Positions 15,010 through 22,944 are shown, counted from the first letter of the stretch. The stretch: DNA of 44,668 nt from Candidatus Omnitrophota bacterium (GCA_029568995.1 JAKPYU010000028.1:1-44668); one strand, 5' to 3'. Notes: a model not told the origin generated them from the letters alone. Made by a program: numbers and translations.

Positions 15010-15405
15010 TCATGATTCCACCACCCACTTGTACTCCGGGTCCGGAAGAAACACCATCGACTCCCGGTGTTCCGTATAGTACGCCGAGTCATGTCTGGCG
15101 AGCGCATCGCTGTGAAGAACAAGCCACCCGCCAGGAACCTTCATCCGTTGAAGGTATTCAGCCTCGCGACTTTTCTTCACCCGAACCATTTCCCATTCCT
15201 CTCCCGATTCTGGGTCTAAGATCTTCTCCCCATACGCCGCGAGACCCTCAGCAAAATCCATCGCCTCATTCTCGTCCTTGAACGTATTGTGTGGGGACTC
15301 GTCCTCCACACCGAACGCCCAATGCTCGACTTCCTCCGGGGATCCGGTTTGGACATCCACCCGGTCAACCGTCACGATTACCCTGTACTGATACCGTTTT
15401 CTCAT
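15010..15405 (-). CDS. Hypothetical protein (131 aa)
   Basis: Start chosen at the ATG at 15405 (MRKRYQYRVIVTVDRVDV), with AAGGAG upstream. The N-terminus is beta-rich; HNTFKDENEAMDFAEGLAAYGEKI reads like the helix of a small alpha/beta fold; GGWLVLHSDA follows. No family recognised. Confidence 0.72.
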   Translation of the reverse strand: MRKRYQYRVIVTVDRVDVQTGSPEEVEHWAFGVEDESPHNTFKDENEAMDFAEGLAAYGEKILDPESGEEWEMVRVKKSREAEYLQRMKVPGGWLVLHSDALARHDSAYYTEHRESMVFLPDPEYKWVVES

Positions 15406-15421
15406 CTTGGTATTCTCCTTC

Positions 15422-15922
15422 CTATTCGTCGAACCCTTCGGCTCGTTTGATAACGTTCTTCGCATCTTCCACATCGAAATCGTCAAGGCCCTCTTCGATT
15501 ACACCAACCGCCAGTTTCAACCAGTTCAACAACTCCGGTGCGGTGGCGATCAATCGGGCATTTGCTTCCATTTCCGCCTTGGTCACATCGTCCCGGCGCT
15601 CCATCACTATGCAGGTTTCGATGGGAGGAATCTCAGCAACCTTCGTGTTGTTCCACCCATCTTTCCTGTCCCCCGACACGTACCACGGTCCCGGAGAATG
15701 CGTCACACCGACTTGCTCCAGGTGCATTTGCTCGAAGGGATAGCCATGCTTATCACAATGGTCGATCTGCAAACGCTTGGCTTCCTCGAAGCTGTAGGCG
15801 AATGACAGAACTTCACGACGCTTCTCAGGAGCATACGGCTCCCCGGTCTCCGGGTTCACATCGGGAAGATCCTTGTCAACTTCTTCCCATTCGCGAATAA
15901 CTTTCCATTGAGGTCTTGACAT
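15422..15922 (-). CDS. Phage protein with SPGPW / NARLIATAPELL motifs
   Basis: 166 residues from the ATG at 15922. THSPGPWYV at about residue 75 and ANARLIATAPELLNWL at about 120 are the paired motifs of a very common phage protein domain of unknown function. The N-terminal 70 residues are acidic and specific to this gene. Context: small-gene block downstream of the NHPS-motif gene. Confidence 0.82.
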   Translation of the reverse strand: MSRPQWKVIREWEEVDKDLPDVNPETGEPYAPEKRREVLSFAYSFEEAKRLQIDHCDKHGYPFEQMHLEQVGVTHSPGPWYVSGDRKDGWNNTKVAEIPPIETCIVMERRDDVTKAEMEANARLIATAPELLNWLKLAVGVIEEGLDDFDVEDAKNVIKRAEGFDE

Positions 15923-15940
15923 GCTCTTTTTCTCCTTTGG

Positions 15941-16432
15941 TCAGTATATCGGCCCGCCGGGGATTCCGTCCCCGCACCGCGCCGCCACTCGGTTCAATCG
16001 CTCATGCTCAGCCGCATTTGCCGCCTCAAATCTCGTCCACCATTCCCGGAACATTGAGAGCCGGTCGATGGCCCCACGGTAGAGGATAAAGGGACACGCG
16101 GGATGATGATCTTCATGGTAGATCGACTGGCTTCCGCAGAGACATTTCCCGCCGGAGATCTGTCTCTCGGTCCACTGTTTCCTGTGAGCGTCCCAATCGT
16201 GCCGCAACACGCGGCCATCTACGGTTACCCGGTAGAAACGATGCGCTTCACAGGGATGCACATCGTCCGACTGTGCATACCACAGAATCCAACTTCTCTC
16301 GCCGGGTAAACGCCTGTTCTTTTCATAACACACCATACCTCGATTCAAGGCGCTCGCCTCGATCTGCATTCGACCAAGAATCTCTGAAAGCGAAAACATC
16401 GAAACTGGTAATGCCGCACTGAACTCTTTCAT
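15941..16432 (-). CDS. Zinc-finger-type hypothetical protein (163 aa)
   Basis: Start at the ATG at 16432, with AAGGAG upstream. KCLCGSQSIYHEDHHPACPF near residue 105-125 has four Cys and several His spaced for metal binding. The N-terminal 90 residues are alpha/beta (SWILWYAQSDDVHPCEAHRFYRV). Function unknown. Confidence 0.72.
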   Translation of the reverse strand: MKEFSAALPVSMFSLSEILGRMQIEASALNRGMVCYEKNRRLPGERSWILWYAQSDDVHPCEAHRFYRVTVDGRVLRHDWDAHRKQWTERQISGGKCLCGSQSIYHEDHHPACPFILYRGAIDRLSMFREWWTRFEAANAAEHERLNRVAARCGDGIPGGPIY

Positions 16433-16443
16433 GGGTTTTCTCC

Positions 16444-17076
16444 TTATCCGATCTGCACGATCTTTCTGGTTTGCCGGTGCATCCATCCGTGGGAACGGTC
16501 GCGAATCTCGAAATCGAAATACTGCCGGTCCTTCAGGTCACACGGTCCCTGATGCCACTCAGGGGAGACATATTCCCGGTACTCTCTTGGGGAACAGATC
16601 CCGAAAATGCCGCCACATACAAGGCATTCATGAACCTGGTTCCGGACCGGTTTCGTGCGCGTGGAATTGCATCCGGGACATTGCGGGGTCCCATTGCCGT
16701 TCCCGACGAGCGCCGGGTATGCTCGAAATCCGGCGACCTCTCCGGTTGCGGCATAGGCCGGGATCAAGCACTGCTGAAGGATCTTCAGGAACGCGACTAC
16801 GGCGGTCATCTCCCCCTGAACCATCGCCCCCATAACTCCAATTATCGTACCGCACTTGTCATGCACCAACTCCCAGGCGGTTGTCACAATATCGGTTACA
16901 GCCTGGGTATCCGCGTCCGGCGGGATCTGCGGAAACGGAATATCCACGATCCCAATTTTCCGGTCCGCTATCGGGTTGTCGAACATAGCATTGACAATCT
17001 TCCGAACCTCGTCTACCTGCTCCTTGGGCCACTTGTCCGATGGGTGATTACTGATATTCAGGAATCGGTAAATCAT
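16444..17076 (-). CDS. NHPSxxW-motif protein with C-terminal zinc ribbon
   Basis: 210 residues from the ATG at 17076, with GGAGG-like sequence upstream. LNISNHPSDKWPKEQ (residues 6-20) and a downstream IPFPQIPPDAD form a signature I recall in small Rossmann-like proteins found near CRISPR and other defence loci. The GEMTAVVAFLKILQQCL helix fits the same fold. Residues about 130-160 add CPGCNS...CLVCGG, a zinc ribbon that is not part of that core. Whether the function is related to defence or to counter-defence cannot be told from sequence. Confidence 0.62.
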   Translation of the reverse strand: MIYRFLNISNHPSDKWPKEQVDEVRKIVNAMFDNPIADRKIGIVDIPFPQIPPDADTQAVTDIVTTAWELVHDKCGTIIGVMGAMVQGEMTAVVAFLKILQQCLIPAYAATGEVAGFRAYPALVGNGNGTPQCPGCNSTRTKPVRNQVHECLVCGGIFGICSPREYREYVSPEWHQGPCDLKDRQYFDFEIRDRSHGWMHRQTRKIVQIG

Positions 17077-17462
17077 GACTGGTCTCCTTCCTTGCGGCAC
17101 AGTCGCCGCCGGTTTTCCCATTTGGCCGGTGCGGATGCGCACCGGGTATTCTCAGCATTCTCATCCAGGTTGACGACCGTAATTCCATTCACCCGGGTCA
17201 ACCACCACTCTCGCTCACCCCGGATAGGGGTCATGCCTTCGTGAAGGTCATAGAGGACATCCTCTACAATCTCCAACCAGTCCACCCCGTCATATTTCGC
17301 TTCATCCTCCGTATCAAACCACCGGTCGTGAAAATCGTGGGAATCAACCTGCACCCCAACGCACTTCGCGAACGGAACGGTCAACTCTCCCCGCCATTCA
17401 TAAACCCCTTCAATCGTTTGCATCGGGTAGACGTGCTGCTTAGCGATCTGGTTCTCATTCAT
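17073..17462 (-). CDS. Hypothetical protein (129 aa)
   Basis: Start chosen at the ATG at 17462, with GGAGG upstream; overlaps the next ATG by 4 nt. Contains VYEWRGELTVPFAKCVGVQVDSH and YDGVDWLEIVEDVLYDL, with a basic, Arg-rich C-terminus. No family recognised. Confidence 0.7.
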   Translation of the reverse strand: MNENQIAKQHVYPMQTIEGVYEWRGELTVPFAKCVGVQVDSHDFHDRWFDTEDEAKYDGVDWLEIVEDVLYDLHEGMTPIRGEREWWLTRVNGITVVNLDENAENTRCASAPAKWENRRRLCRKEGDQS

Positions 17463-17784
17463 CGGAATCCTCCATGAAATCGCACGGAAGCAATTCCGGG
17501 CCGTAGGCCACACCGCCGAAACGACTGATCGGTATCCCAACGTAGCCTTTCACGATATCTTCGCGCTCGGCAGGAGATGTGTTTCGCAAAATCTGAATCG
17601 GCGAGACACCGTACTTCTCGGAAATCGCAAATCGGTCATCGGCAATCACCAGCCGGACAGTTCCATCCAGCATCGGGGTGATAGCACAGTACGTTCCGGG
17701 ATGCTTACGCCTCATTTCCCGGATCTGTCGATACCCATCGGCGTCATCACTGAACTTCATTTCGACTATTTCGGTCGTTTTCAT
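17455..17784 (-). CDS. Hypothetical protein (109 aa)
   Basis: Starts at the ATG at 17784. Opens with MKTTEIVEMKFSDDADGY; the segment RDFAISEKYGVS-like helix and a Gly-rich C-terminus (GIPISRFGGVAYGPELLP) follow. Overlaps the next gene by 8 nt. Confidence 0.68.
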   Translation of the reverse strand: MKTTEIVEMKFSDDADGYRQIREMRRKHPGTYCAITPMLDGTVRLVIADDRFAISEKYGVSPIQILRNTSPAEREDIVKGYVGIPISRFGGVAYGPELLPCDFMEDSDE

Positions 17785-17788
17785 GCTT

Positions 17789-18247
17789 TCACTCCTTGAT
17801 CGGGGTTAGGACCTGAACTGAGGCGGTCTCCCCGTGATATGCCGCGACCGCGTAGACATACTCTTTCCCATGGTCAAGTACGATCACGCCGAGAATGTCC
17901 GAGTTTTTCGCTTCCAACACGGCCTGAATTTCCACACCACGGTAGAATGTCATTACCCCGGTATGCTCCCCGATCTCGAAACACGTGGTTACGTCCACGC
18001 GGAATTGACCGTCTTTCACACGCACAATCTCCGAAAAGTACGAGTTTTTCCGGTCATACTTCCGATGGTATCCCGATTCGATCAGACGGAACCCATTCGC
18101 TTGCGCCAAGGTATAGGCCACCAGACGTGATTCTTGGGCACGTGCTTCAGCGGCCTCCTTCTCCTTCTTGACCTTCCGGTACTCCCGTCTGGCTTCCGCC
18201 ATGGAAGCCGCTTCTACTTTGATTCCGTTTTCCTCGATGATGACCAT
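17789..18247 (-). CDS. Hypothetical protein (152 aa)
   Basis: Starts at the ATG at 18247. A charged helix at residues 15-50 (EARREYRKVKKEKEAAEAR) precedes an alternating-strand domain (FYRGVEIQAVLEAKNSDIL, VIVLDHGKEYVYAVAAY). Function unknown. It ends 7 bp after the helicase start region, so the two are co-expressed. Confidence 0.7.
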   Translation of the reverse strand: MVIIEENGIKVEAASMAEARREYRKVKKEKEAAEARAQESRLVAYTLAQANGFRLIESGYHRKYDRKNSYFSEIVRVKDGQFRVDVTTCFEIGEHTGVMTFYRGVEIQAVLEAKNSDILGVIVLDHGKEYVYAVAAYHGETASVQVLTPIKE

Positions 18248-18254
18248 GGTCGTG

Positions 18255-20213
18255 TCACTCCTTTTCGCCTTTGATAATGTCGAATAATTCCTGCCCGTAC
18301 TGCTTCTTGTACTTCATGACGATTCGGCGTCCGATAGCCGCCTGTTGCGGGGTCAGAGACTCTTCCCACGCAAGGGCATGACCCATCCGAACATCGAACC
18401 GATTGAACCCCATCCCGTCCAACTCCTGCGCCCTATCGCAGACGCCTTGCACGATCCGCAACGCGGTATGCACAGCCTGAATCTGCTCCGGGGTTAGCTT
18501 CACCGCCTCTTCCTGAATCTCCTTTCTCGACCGCTTGGCGGTCGCGCACTCTTCGATCTCCGGTAAGGGGAGAACGGGAATCTTTTTGATCTCGACATCC
18601 GCGTCCATCGCGGCGTCAATCACTGCCTGTTTCGAGATCAGGGTCCGGGCCATTCGTGCGTCGATGGACTCTTCGAGCACGAAATGCTGAACAAAGACCG
18701 AATCCGTTTGCCCGATACGATGGCACCGGTCCTCGGCCTGACTCATATTCCCCGGTACCCAATCCAATTCCGCGAATACCACATGACTCGATGCGGTCAG
18801 GGTGATTCCGACACCTGCCGCCGTGATCGAACCGATGAACACATTCACGGTGGGATCCGACTGGAAGCGGTCCACGGCTTCCTGCCGGACAATTTGGTTC
18901 TCGCGCCCGGTCAGGACCACACTATTTCCAGGGAACGCCTCCTTGAGCGCGTCCACAACATCATGGTGGTGCGCAAACACGACCACCTTGTCGGTCGATT
19001 CGAGGATCTCATTCAGGAAATCCACAACATGCGGTATCTTCGCCATCGCGGTTTCCAGCCGCACCGCCGAGAATTCCTCGAATGCCGCCTGTGCTCCTTC
19101 CCGGAGACGGCTAACAGCATCCTGGTACGCCGCCTCACTCTTCGCCTTCGCCATCTCCACCGCAAACCGAAGGTCCTCCAGCCGTTTCCGCATGTTGGAC
19201 CATGTAGCCTTTTCCTTCTCGATAGACCCGGTACATCCGTTCGACGGAATCTCTACAATCTGCCGCACCTTCGGCGGTAACTCCGTCAGGACATCCTTCT
19301 TGAGACGCCGAACCATCACCGTGCGCCGGAGACGGTTCTGCAACTCACCCAGGTTGCTCGACCCGGACATGTCCCACCCGTATCGGGTCTGGATCGCGTT
19401 GCAATATCGCAACGCATACGGAAAGAACTTCGGAAACTCTTCCGGGTTCAGATAATGAATGATCGGGAACAATTCCACCGGGCGATTGACAATGGGCGTC
19501 CCGGTCAGCAGTATCCGCTTTCGAGCGGTGATCCCCTTCTTTTCCTCGACATCTTTCCGCTTCTCGGTACCCAGAACCGCCTGGGTTCTGAGTGCCTTCG
19601 GGTTCTTGAGGTAGTGACATTCGTCTACGATCAGGACATCCCACTCAACCTCATCGACCGGGTACTTTCGGAGCACATCGTAATTGATGATGTTCACGCC
19701 GGTCTTCTTGAGGCCACCCCCGTTCACGATCTCGATGGGCATCTTGTGGATAAGCCACTTCTGCATCTCCCGTTTCCAATTGATCTTCAGGGACGCCGGG
19801 CAAATCACCAGAACTCTTTTCGGTTTCGGCATCGCATTGATAATTCCGATGGCCTGAATGGTTTTTCCCAGACCCATTTCATCGCCGATCAGAACGGCAT
19901 CCCGGTTCATTCCATAGGAGATCCCGGCCTTCTGAAACGGCATGTAGGTCAGGCCATCCGGGACAGGTATTTCCACATCGGCATCGGTCGCCCTGGATTC
20001 CGCCAGGGTTCCCTTCGCCTTCTCGATCTCCGCCTTGACCACATCATCCGCGTGGTCGATCAACTGCGCCGCGACGAGAGGGTCATACGTGTACCACCGT
20101 TTCCCATCGCGGTCCCACCAGAAGCCAGCCGATTTCAGAGTGTCTTTCTCGCGGTACTCCGAAATCGCCACAAACACAACTCGGTCCTTCATCAATCCAG
20201 TGGTGATTCTCAT
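18255..20213 (-). CDS. SNF2-family DNA helicase
   Basis: 652 residues from the ATG at 20213. The N-terminal about 60 residues (LKSAGFWWDRDGKRWYTYD) form a DUF5710-like module. The ATPase follows: GDEMGLGKTIQ at 110-120 (Walker A), VDECH at 196-200, LLTGTPIVNRP at 236-246, and a C-terminal RecA-like domain with AEDRCHRIGQTD at about 500-515. This is the complete set of SNF2 motifs. Phage SNF2 proteins are thought to remodel or displace DNA-bound protein during replication or recombination. It overlaps the next gene by 4 nt. Confidence 0.93.
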   Translation of the reverse strand: MRITTGLMKDRVVFVAISEYREKDTLKSAGFWWDRDGKRWYTYDPLVAAQLIDHADDVVKAEIEKAKGTLAESRATDADVEIPVPDGLTYMPFQKAGISYGMNRDAVLIGDEMGLGKTIQAIGIINAMPKPKRVLVICPASLKINWKREMQKWLIHKMPIEIVNGGGLKKTGVNIINYDVLRKYPVDEVEWDVLIVDECHYLKNPKALRTQAVLGTEKRKDVEEKKGITARKRILLTGTPIVNRPVELFPIIHYLNPEEFPKFFPYALRYCNAIQTRYGWDMSGSSNLGELQNRLRRTVMVRRLKKDVLTELPPKVRQIVEIPSNGCTGSIEKEKATWSNMRKRLEDLRFAVEMAKAKSEAAYQDAVSRLREGAQAAFEEFSAVRLETAMAKIPHVVDFLNEILESTDKVVVFAHHHDVVDALKEAFPGNSVVLTGRENQIVRQEAVDRFQSDPTVNVFIGSITAAGVGITLTASSHVVFAELDWVPGNMSQAEDRCHRIGQTDSVFVQHFVLEESIDARMARTLISKQAVIDAAMDADVEIKKIPVLPLPEIEECATAKRSRKEIQEEAVKLTPEQIQAVHTALRIVQGVCDRAQELDGMGFNRFDVRMGHALAWEESLTPQQAAIGRRIVMKYKKQYGQELFDIIKGEKE

Positions 20214-20515
20214 AATAGACCTCCAAGGTACGCAAGCATTTCGTCATCGGTTAAGAACAGGTCGGTTCCCATATCGAGATACCGATGCTTCCCGGTAGCC
20301 GGTTGCCAGCAGTACAAAATCCTGCGCCCGGTTCGGGTCAGGACCGGCGTCTCGGTACCATCATTCGCCGGTATCCAATTCTGGGCGGATTCACGGATCA
20401 TCTCCGTGGTAATGCCCAACTCCACGCCTTTCTCGTTCACCATGTAGCCGTCTCCGAAAAACTCACCGACGGCCACACCATCCAACTCTACGGTTCCATT
20501 ACTTCGGATCATCAT
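20210..20515 (-). CDS. Small hypothetical protein (101 aa)
   Basis: Start set at the ATG at 20515, which lies 8 nt after GGAG; the ATG at 20521 overlaps the preceding stop and abuts that site. Beta-rich (GTVELDGVAVGEFFGDGYMV), with a C-terminal helix (FLTDDEMLAYLGGLL). Overlaps the helicase by 4 nt. Confidence 0.65.
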   Translation of the reverse strand: MMIRSNGTVELDGVAVGEFFGDGYMVNEKGVELGITTEMIRESAQNWIPANDGTETPVLTRTGRRILYCWQPATGKHRYLDMGTDLFLTDDEMLAYLGGLL

Positions 20516-20517
20516 GG

Positions 20518-20952
20518 TCATATCTCCACTTCGCCTGCATCGGCCACATCATCAGGCAGGGTTCCCGCCTGTACGGTATACGCACAGGTCTCGCACACGC
20601 CCTCGAACTCAACGGTCTCCCCGGTAGCCGTTTCGACAGCCACCAGGTCCACGCGATTACCGCCCAAGTCACATCCGCAGATCGCACACGGGGTCCAACT
20701 GAAATACGGATCTTCACTCGGTTCTTCCCACTCAACCTCTTCCGGGTCGAACTGCTCACAGGTCTCGCAATCGACATCCGGGTCATCCGCAAATGGACAA
20801 TCACCGCTTTCGCAGTGCTTGCAGGTATCCTCATACTCCGGTTCTTCCTCTTTGTGCTTCGCGATCTCGTAAGACGCCTTGGTCGAGAAACAATCGAATC
20901 CTTCGGTTGCTTTTCGCACTATCCGGTCATACTCTTCGGCTGATACGTACAT
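20518..20952 (-). CDS. Cys-rich zinc-binding protein (144 aa)
   Basis: Start at the ATG at 20952, with AAGGAG upstream. Four CxxC-type pairs are visible: CKHCESGDC, CETCEQF, CAICGCDLGG and VCETC. This suggests two zinc ribbons separated by an acidic linker. Probably a structural or nucleic-acid-binding protein; no family assigned. Confidence 0.75.
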   Translation of the reverse strand: MYVSAEEYDRIVRKATEGFDCFSTKASYEIAKHKEEEPEYEDTCKHCESGDCPFADDPDVDCETCEQFDPEEVEWEEPSEDPYFSWTPCAICGCDLGGNRVDLVAVETATGETVEFEGVCETCAYTVQAGTLPDDVADAGEVEI

Positions 20953-20963
20953 TTCGGTGCTCC

Positions 20964-21161
20964 TTATGCCGCTACCTCTTCCGGTAGCCATCGTGCGATA
21001 AAAGCGGTCACAGCCGCCGCCCCGTTTCCTGCCTCGATCTCATCCACGGTCGCCTGAATGTCATCGGCGATCTCCGGGCCTGCTGGGTTAGTCAGAATCT
21101 CGCCCCAGGAAGACTGGAGGCGGTTAATTGCATCATGAAGAACTTGCGCGTAGTCGATCAT
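20964..21161 (-). CDS. Small hypothetical protein (65 aa)
   Basis: Start chosen at the ATG at 21161, with GGAG upstream and overlap of the preceding stop (ATGA). Helical, with an Ala-rich C-terminus (EAGNGAAAVTAFIARWL). Confidence 0.68.
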   Translation of the reverse strand: MIDYAQVLHDAINRLQSSWGEILTNPAGPEIADDIQATVDEIEAGNGAAAVTAFIARWLPEEVAA

Positions 21162-21280
21162 TTCACATCTCCACTGATCCAGATTTTCTTCCCGTACTTT
21201 CGTCGGTATGCCTTGGCAATTAGCCGAACCGTCCGATGGTCCGCGACAATTACTCGTCTTCCGATCTTCACGCTCCACAT
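21158..21280 (-). CDS. 40-residue basic protein
   Basis: Found by reading the minus strand: an ATG at 21280 with GGGAG 6 nt upstream, and a stop overlapping the next ATG. The product, MWSVKIGRRVIVADHRTV..., is Arg/Lys-rich (about a third basic) with a predicted strand-helix. Its coupling and ribosome binding site are as good as in its neighbours. Confidence 0.6.
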   Translation of the reverse strand: MWSVKIGRRVIVADHRTVRLIAKAYRRKYGKKIWISGDVK

Positions 21281-21310
21281 TTCGGTCTCCCTTTCTACTC
21301 ACGGTTCGAG

Positions 21311-21339
21311 AAAAGGGCCGGGCGGTATTCGCCCGGCCC
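21311..21339 (-). terminator. Rho-independent terminator
   Basis: A perfect 10-bp GC stem (arms 21315-21324 and 21330-21339, loop 5 nt) is followed on the minus strand by TTTT (21311-21314) and CTCG. It lies between the gene ending at 21353 and the ATG at 21280, and would end the transcript from the copy-2 promoter after one gene. Confidence 0.85.
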
Positions 21340-21352
21340 GACCCATTTCGGA

Positions 21353-21667
21353 TTAAGCCAATTGTTCCGGTGTTTTGTGAAACCCCTTGATCCACGGGTT
21401 CCCTAACCTGTTCCGTTTCGCCCACTTCTTGATAGCCGGTCCAGTCGTCTCAGCTTCCGACTGTTTGACGTGCGAAAGCTCACCCTTGGTCCACCGCCCG
21501 AAAACGGTCATGAAGAAAATCCGCATCTTGCCTTTTCGAACAAAGACGCGATCGGTTCGATAATTGACCTCAAATCTCAGGTTCCTTCTCAGGCTTTTCA
21601 AAAGGTCCGTGATCTCATTCCTGCCGATGCCTCTCTCCATTTCAACTTTCACCGTCCATATCGCCAT
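21353..21667 (-). CDS. Single gene of the copy-2 cassette (104 aa)
   Basis: Starts at the ATG at 21667, inside repeat copy 2, with AGGAG upstream. The product is strongly basic (RRNLRFEVNYRTDRVFVRKGK, AIKKWAKRNR) with an IFFMTVFGRW segment; possibly nucleic-acid binding. It stands alone between the promoter at 21749-21777 and the terminator at 21311-21339, and so appears to be monocistronic. Not related by sequence to the gene driven by copy 1. Confidence 0.72.
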   Translation of the reverse strand: MAIWTVKVEMERGIGRNEITDLLKSLRRNLRFEVNYRTDRVFVRKGKMRIFFMTVFGRWTKGELSHVKQSEAETTGPAIKKWAKRNRLGNPWIKGFHKTPEQLA

Positions 21668-21748
21668 TTCGGTTCTCCTGCGTTTTCGGGCCGCCCGCCC
21701 TTTTCGGTTTCCCTTTTCCCTTTGGAAACCTTCACTATATCTAAAGAT

Positions 21749-21777
21749 ATAATATCCCTTTTATCCCCTATTGTCAA
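21749..21777 (-). promoter_or_regulatory. Sigma70 promoter, copy 2
   Basis: Minus-strand TTGACA (21772-21777), 17-nt spacer, TATTAT (21749-21754). The -10 differs by one base from copy 1 (TATAAT), one of the very few differences between the cassettes, so copy 2 may be somewhat weaker. Drives the gene at 21667. Confidence 0.85.
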
Positions 21778-21859
21778 GCAAGGAAAAGCCTTAGAAGCGA
21801 AAATAAAGGCCCAAAGAGAACGAAAATACGCCGATCAGGGAAAGAATGAGGGAAAAGAC

Positions 21860-21931
21860 CGGCAAAAATTGCCGCATACGCCAAGGGAAGAAACCCACAA
21901 AAGACTACCTGACAAACCGGCAAAAATTGCC
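21860..21931 (-). repeat. Paired CGGCAA-AAA-TTGCC(G) palindromes, copy 2
   Basis: Palindromes at 21860-21874 and 21918-21931, 58 bp apart, matching those of copy 1. The upstream one ends exactly at the TAG stop of the preceding gene. Confidence 0.65.
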
Positions 21932-22683
21932 TAGTGCGGCATCGGTTCGCTTTGGGAGGGATTCCGACCTTCGAATGCGGTTCGCCGGAACTTCTGCCGC
22001 GCTTGCTCTGCCCGTATCATGGGCCACATCAGCAGAAGGCGCTTGAAATCCTCCGGGTATAACTCTTCCATCTTGTCCAGGTGGGAATAATGAGGAACCC
22101 CGGCAAGGGTCCGGTTGTGCATACGGTAGTCCGGAGCCAACTTCACACCCGACGATTCGACCAACGCGAGAATCTGGTCCTTGTGCCAATCAAAACAGGG
22201 GTAGAAAGATCGGGTCCTCGGATTCACCCCTCCATACATCCCGACAAATTTCCGACGCTGGATGCTGTCATACATGCTCATTCCCCAGGCGCACCACACA
22301 CCCGGTAGATCCAATTCCTGCTCCAGGAATTCGCAGATCGTTCGGTTACTGTACTCCCACAATTCCATGCGATCTATTTCTTCTTCACACCCTGGCGGTT
22401 GCCAAACCAAGCGCCCCAACGCGGCGGAACACTCACCGCTCAGGAAACGATAGATCTTGGTTTGGAACAACTCCTCATAATAGGCCAGGGACCGGTCAAT
22501 GAAACCCAGATGTGGAACGCTGGTACAATGAAATGGAATGATGCGGTGGAAGAAGTTTCGCAAATAGAGCCACGCGGCAATCGAATCCTTGCCGCGTGAA
22601 AATCCAAACAAACAGATCCCGGAAGATGTTTCGGCTACCGCTTCACACACCTTCCGGGATTTTTCTGTTCCAATGCTGGTCAA
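21931..22683 (-). CDS. PAPS-reductase-family PP-loop protein (IbrA-like)
   Basis: 250 residues. The PP-loop GFSRGKDS lies at residues 27-34 (SGGKDS family), followed by WLYLRNFF, SVPHLGFIDRSL and SMYDSIQRRKF, as in the phosphoadenosine-phosphosulfate reductase superfamily. Such proteins bind ATP and activate a substrate for sulfur or nucleotide transfer. In phages and E. coli islands this family pairs with ParB-like proteins (IbrA with IbrB); here two ParB-like genes lie 0.6-3 kb upstream. The start is a TTG at 22683 overlapping the histone-like stop; other starts are possible. Confidence 0.8.
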   Translation of the reverse strand: MTSIGTEKSRKVCEAVAETSSGICLFGFSRGKDSIAAWLYLRNFFHRIIPFHCTSVPHLGFIDRSLAYYEELFQTKIYRFLSGECSAALGRLVWQPPGCEEEIDRMELWEYSNRTICEFLEQELDLPGVWCAWGMSMYDSIQRRKFVGMYGGVNPRTRSFYPCFDWHKDQILALVESSGVKLAPDYRMHNRTLAGVPHYSHLDKMEELYPEDFKRLLLMWPMIRAEQARQKFRRTAFEGRNPSQSEPMPH

Positions 22684-22775
22684 CCCTTCCGAGACCCGGC
22701 GGCTTTACCGCCTTTGCCCTTGCCGCCCTTCTTGGCGGTTTTCTTCGCCGCACCCTTTTTCGCAGCGGCTTTCTT
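22672..22775. repeat. 104-bp exact direct repeat, copy A
   Basis: Identical to 22945-23048. It covers the C-terminal about 31 codons and the stop of the histone-like gene and the first few bases of the PAPS-reductase gene. Confidence 0.93.
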
Positions 22776-22862
22776 CACCGCACCCTTTTTGACCGTCGCT
22801 TTCTTCGCAGCGGCTTTCTTCGCCGCACCCTTTTTCACCGCCGCTTTCTTTTTCGCAGCCAT
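22680..22862 (-). CDS. Histone H1-like Lys/Ala protein (60 aa)
   Basis: From the ATG at 22862, with AAGGAG 8 nt upstream. About 40 percent Lys and 30 percent Ala, in AAKK-type repeats resembling the C-terminal tail of histone H1 or bacterial AAKK-rich nucleoid proteins. It probably binds DNA through charge. Its C-terminal half is copied in the gene at 22953-23201. Confidence 0.78.
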   Translation of the reverse strand: MAAKKKAAVKKGAAKKAAAKKATVKKGAVKKAAAKKGAAKKTAKKGGKGKGGKAAGSRKG

Positions 22863-22886
22863 CGTGAATCTCCTTCTGGTCTTTTC

Positions 22887-22905
22887 GTGAACCGCTTGGG
22901 TTCAC
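22887..22905 (-). promoter_or_regulatory. Small hairpin between the histone-like genes
   Basis: A 7-bp stem GTGAACC / GGTTCAC with a 5-nt loop, 25 bp upstream of the ATG at 22862. No T-tract follows in the transcribed direction, so a leader element is more likely than a terminator. Confidence 0.4.
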
Positions 22906-22944
22906 TTTATGATGTACTCTCGAACCATCCCCTCATCTATGGTT

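Larger units (their letters stand above)
21663..21931 (-). repeat. 269-bp regulatory cassette, copy 2
   Basis: Near-identical to 9799-10067 (see that entry). Here its upstream end abuts the stop codon of the PAPS-reductase gene at 21931, so the second palindrome loses its last base. The leader hairpins are at 21706-21730 and 21688-21700. Confidence 0.92.

Noticed and set aside
18684-20447. Several long plus-strand open frames opposite the helicase
   Set aside because: They are antisense shadows of the SNF2 gene, which has all its motifs in frame on the minus strand.
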